A stretch of DNA of 14,304 nucleotides from a bacterium. Lineage in GTDB: Bacteria; Armatimonadota; HRBIN16. This document shows, in pieces, positions 14,157-14,304 of the stretch. The notes beneath the pieces are model-generated. The model was not told the origin of the DNA, searched no databases, and was given only the letters and a program-made list of their open reading frames with translations. Where the stretch lies: positions 1-14,304 of the forward strand of contig JANWXG010000045.1 in NCBI GenBank assembly GCA_025057335.1, in the 5' to 3' direction. Within the stretch, counting starts at the first letter, position 1. Each line of letters opens with the position of its first letter. Position numbers and translations under genes: made by a program.

Positions 14157-14304
14157 TCAGCGACGCCGACACCCCCCGCTGAACAGTCCTCGATGTCGTG
14201 CCACCCACCTGTACGCCCTCTCGACGACGTAGATGAGCGGTTTGCGCCCGAACCACCTCGCCCAGCGGTAGCCCAGCTCCTCCAGTACGAACAACACCGC
14301 CCTG
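14157..14304 (-). CDS. C-terminal fragment of a minus-strand protein, possibly DUF393/DCC thiol-disulfide oxidoreductase family
   Basis: The last 48 residues of a gene that begins beyond the window read through to a TGA at 14157-14159. The fragment is rich in Trp, Arg and Leu and contains YRWVARHRGLFSGGC, which resembles the YRxxARxR end of DUF393 (DCC) proteins. That assignment rests on a short stretch from memory and the defining DxxCxxC motif would be outside the window. It converges on the RlmL-like gene with a 34-nt gap that holds no clear terminator hairpin. Confidence 0.45.
   Translation of the reverse strand, partial: RAVLFVLEELGYRWARWFGRKPLIYVVERAYRWVARHRGLFSGGCRRR

Noticed and set aside
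1..14304. CRISPR array, tRNA or rRNA genes, prophage or full insertion sequence
   Set aside because: No spaced direct repeats, cloverleaf-like segments, transposase or phage genes were seen on either strand.

Overview
The window is about 14.3 kb of dense, moderately high-GC bacterial chromosome with no phage, CRISPR, rRNA or tRNA signal. The gene order nusA-ylxR-infB-ylxP-rbfA-nrnA-truB-ribF is the classic translation/RNA-maturation cluster of Gram-positive-like and deep-branching bacteria. With a DtxR/FeoA-type iron regulator and a GH116 glycosidase alongside, I lean towards an Armatimonadota-, Chloroflexota- or Firmicutes-like thermophile or soil lineage. That placement is a guess from gene content.

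Minus strand, 6580 down to 1: one tightly packed operon encodes NusA, YlxR (RnpM), IF2, YlxP (DUF503), RbfA, the DHH phosphodiesterase NrnA, TruB and RibF (cut by the window edge). Most junctions overlap or are a few bases apart, which suggests translational coupling; the exception is an 89-nt gap between infB and ylxP. The usual rimP before nusA and ylxQ before infB are absent. The nusA leader (6581-6752) has a promoter candidate just after the feoB stop and a strong hairpin with a T-run about 40 nt before the nusA start. The hairpin can act as the feo terminator, as a nusA attenuator, or both.

Minus strand, 9994 down to 6753: a two-gene ferrous-iron operon. The first gene encodes an unusual protein: a short N-terminal membrane segment, a DtxR-family helix-turn-helix and metal-binding domain, and two tandem FeoA-like domains. 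The second encodes FeoB, the GTP-driven Fe(II) permease. Upstream lies a near-ideal sigma70 promoter (TTGATA-17-TAAAAT) followed at once by a perfect 17-bp palindrome resembling a Fur box, so the operon is very probably iron-repressed.

Plus strand, 10189 to 14122: a cytoplasmic GH116 (GBA2-like) beta-glycosidase, a 187-nt spacer, and a THUMP-domain RNA guanine-N2 methyltransferase of the RlmL family. The spacer carries a short repeat of the widespread kind whose spurious translation contains HPERSE, flanked by 9-bp direct repeats. The methyltransferase has an extended -10 element so close to its ATG that its mRNA may be leaderless. At the right edge the C-terminal end of a convergent minus-strand gene (possibly DUF393/DCC family) enters. 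The main candidates for something undescribed are the membrane-tethered DtxR-FeoA-FeoA protein with its palindromic operator, and the nusA leader hairpin.
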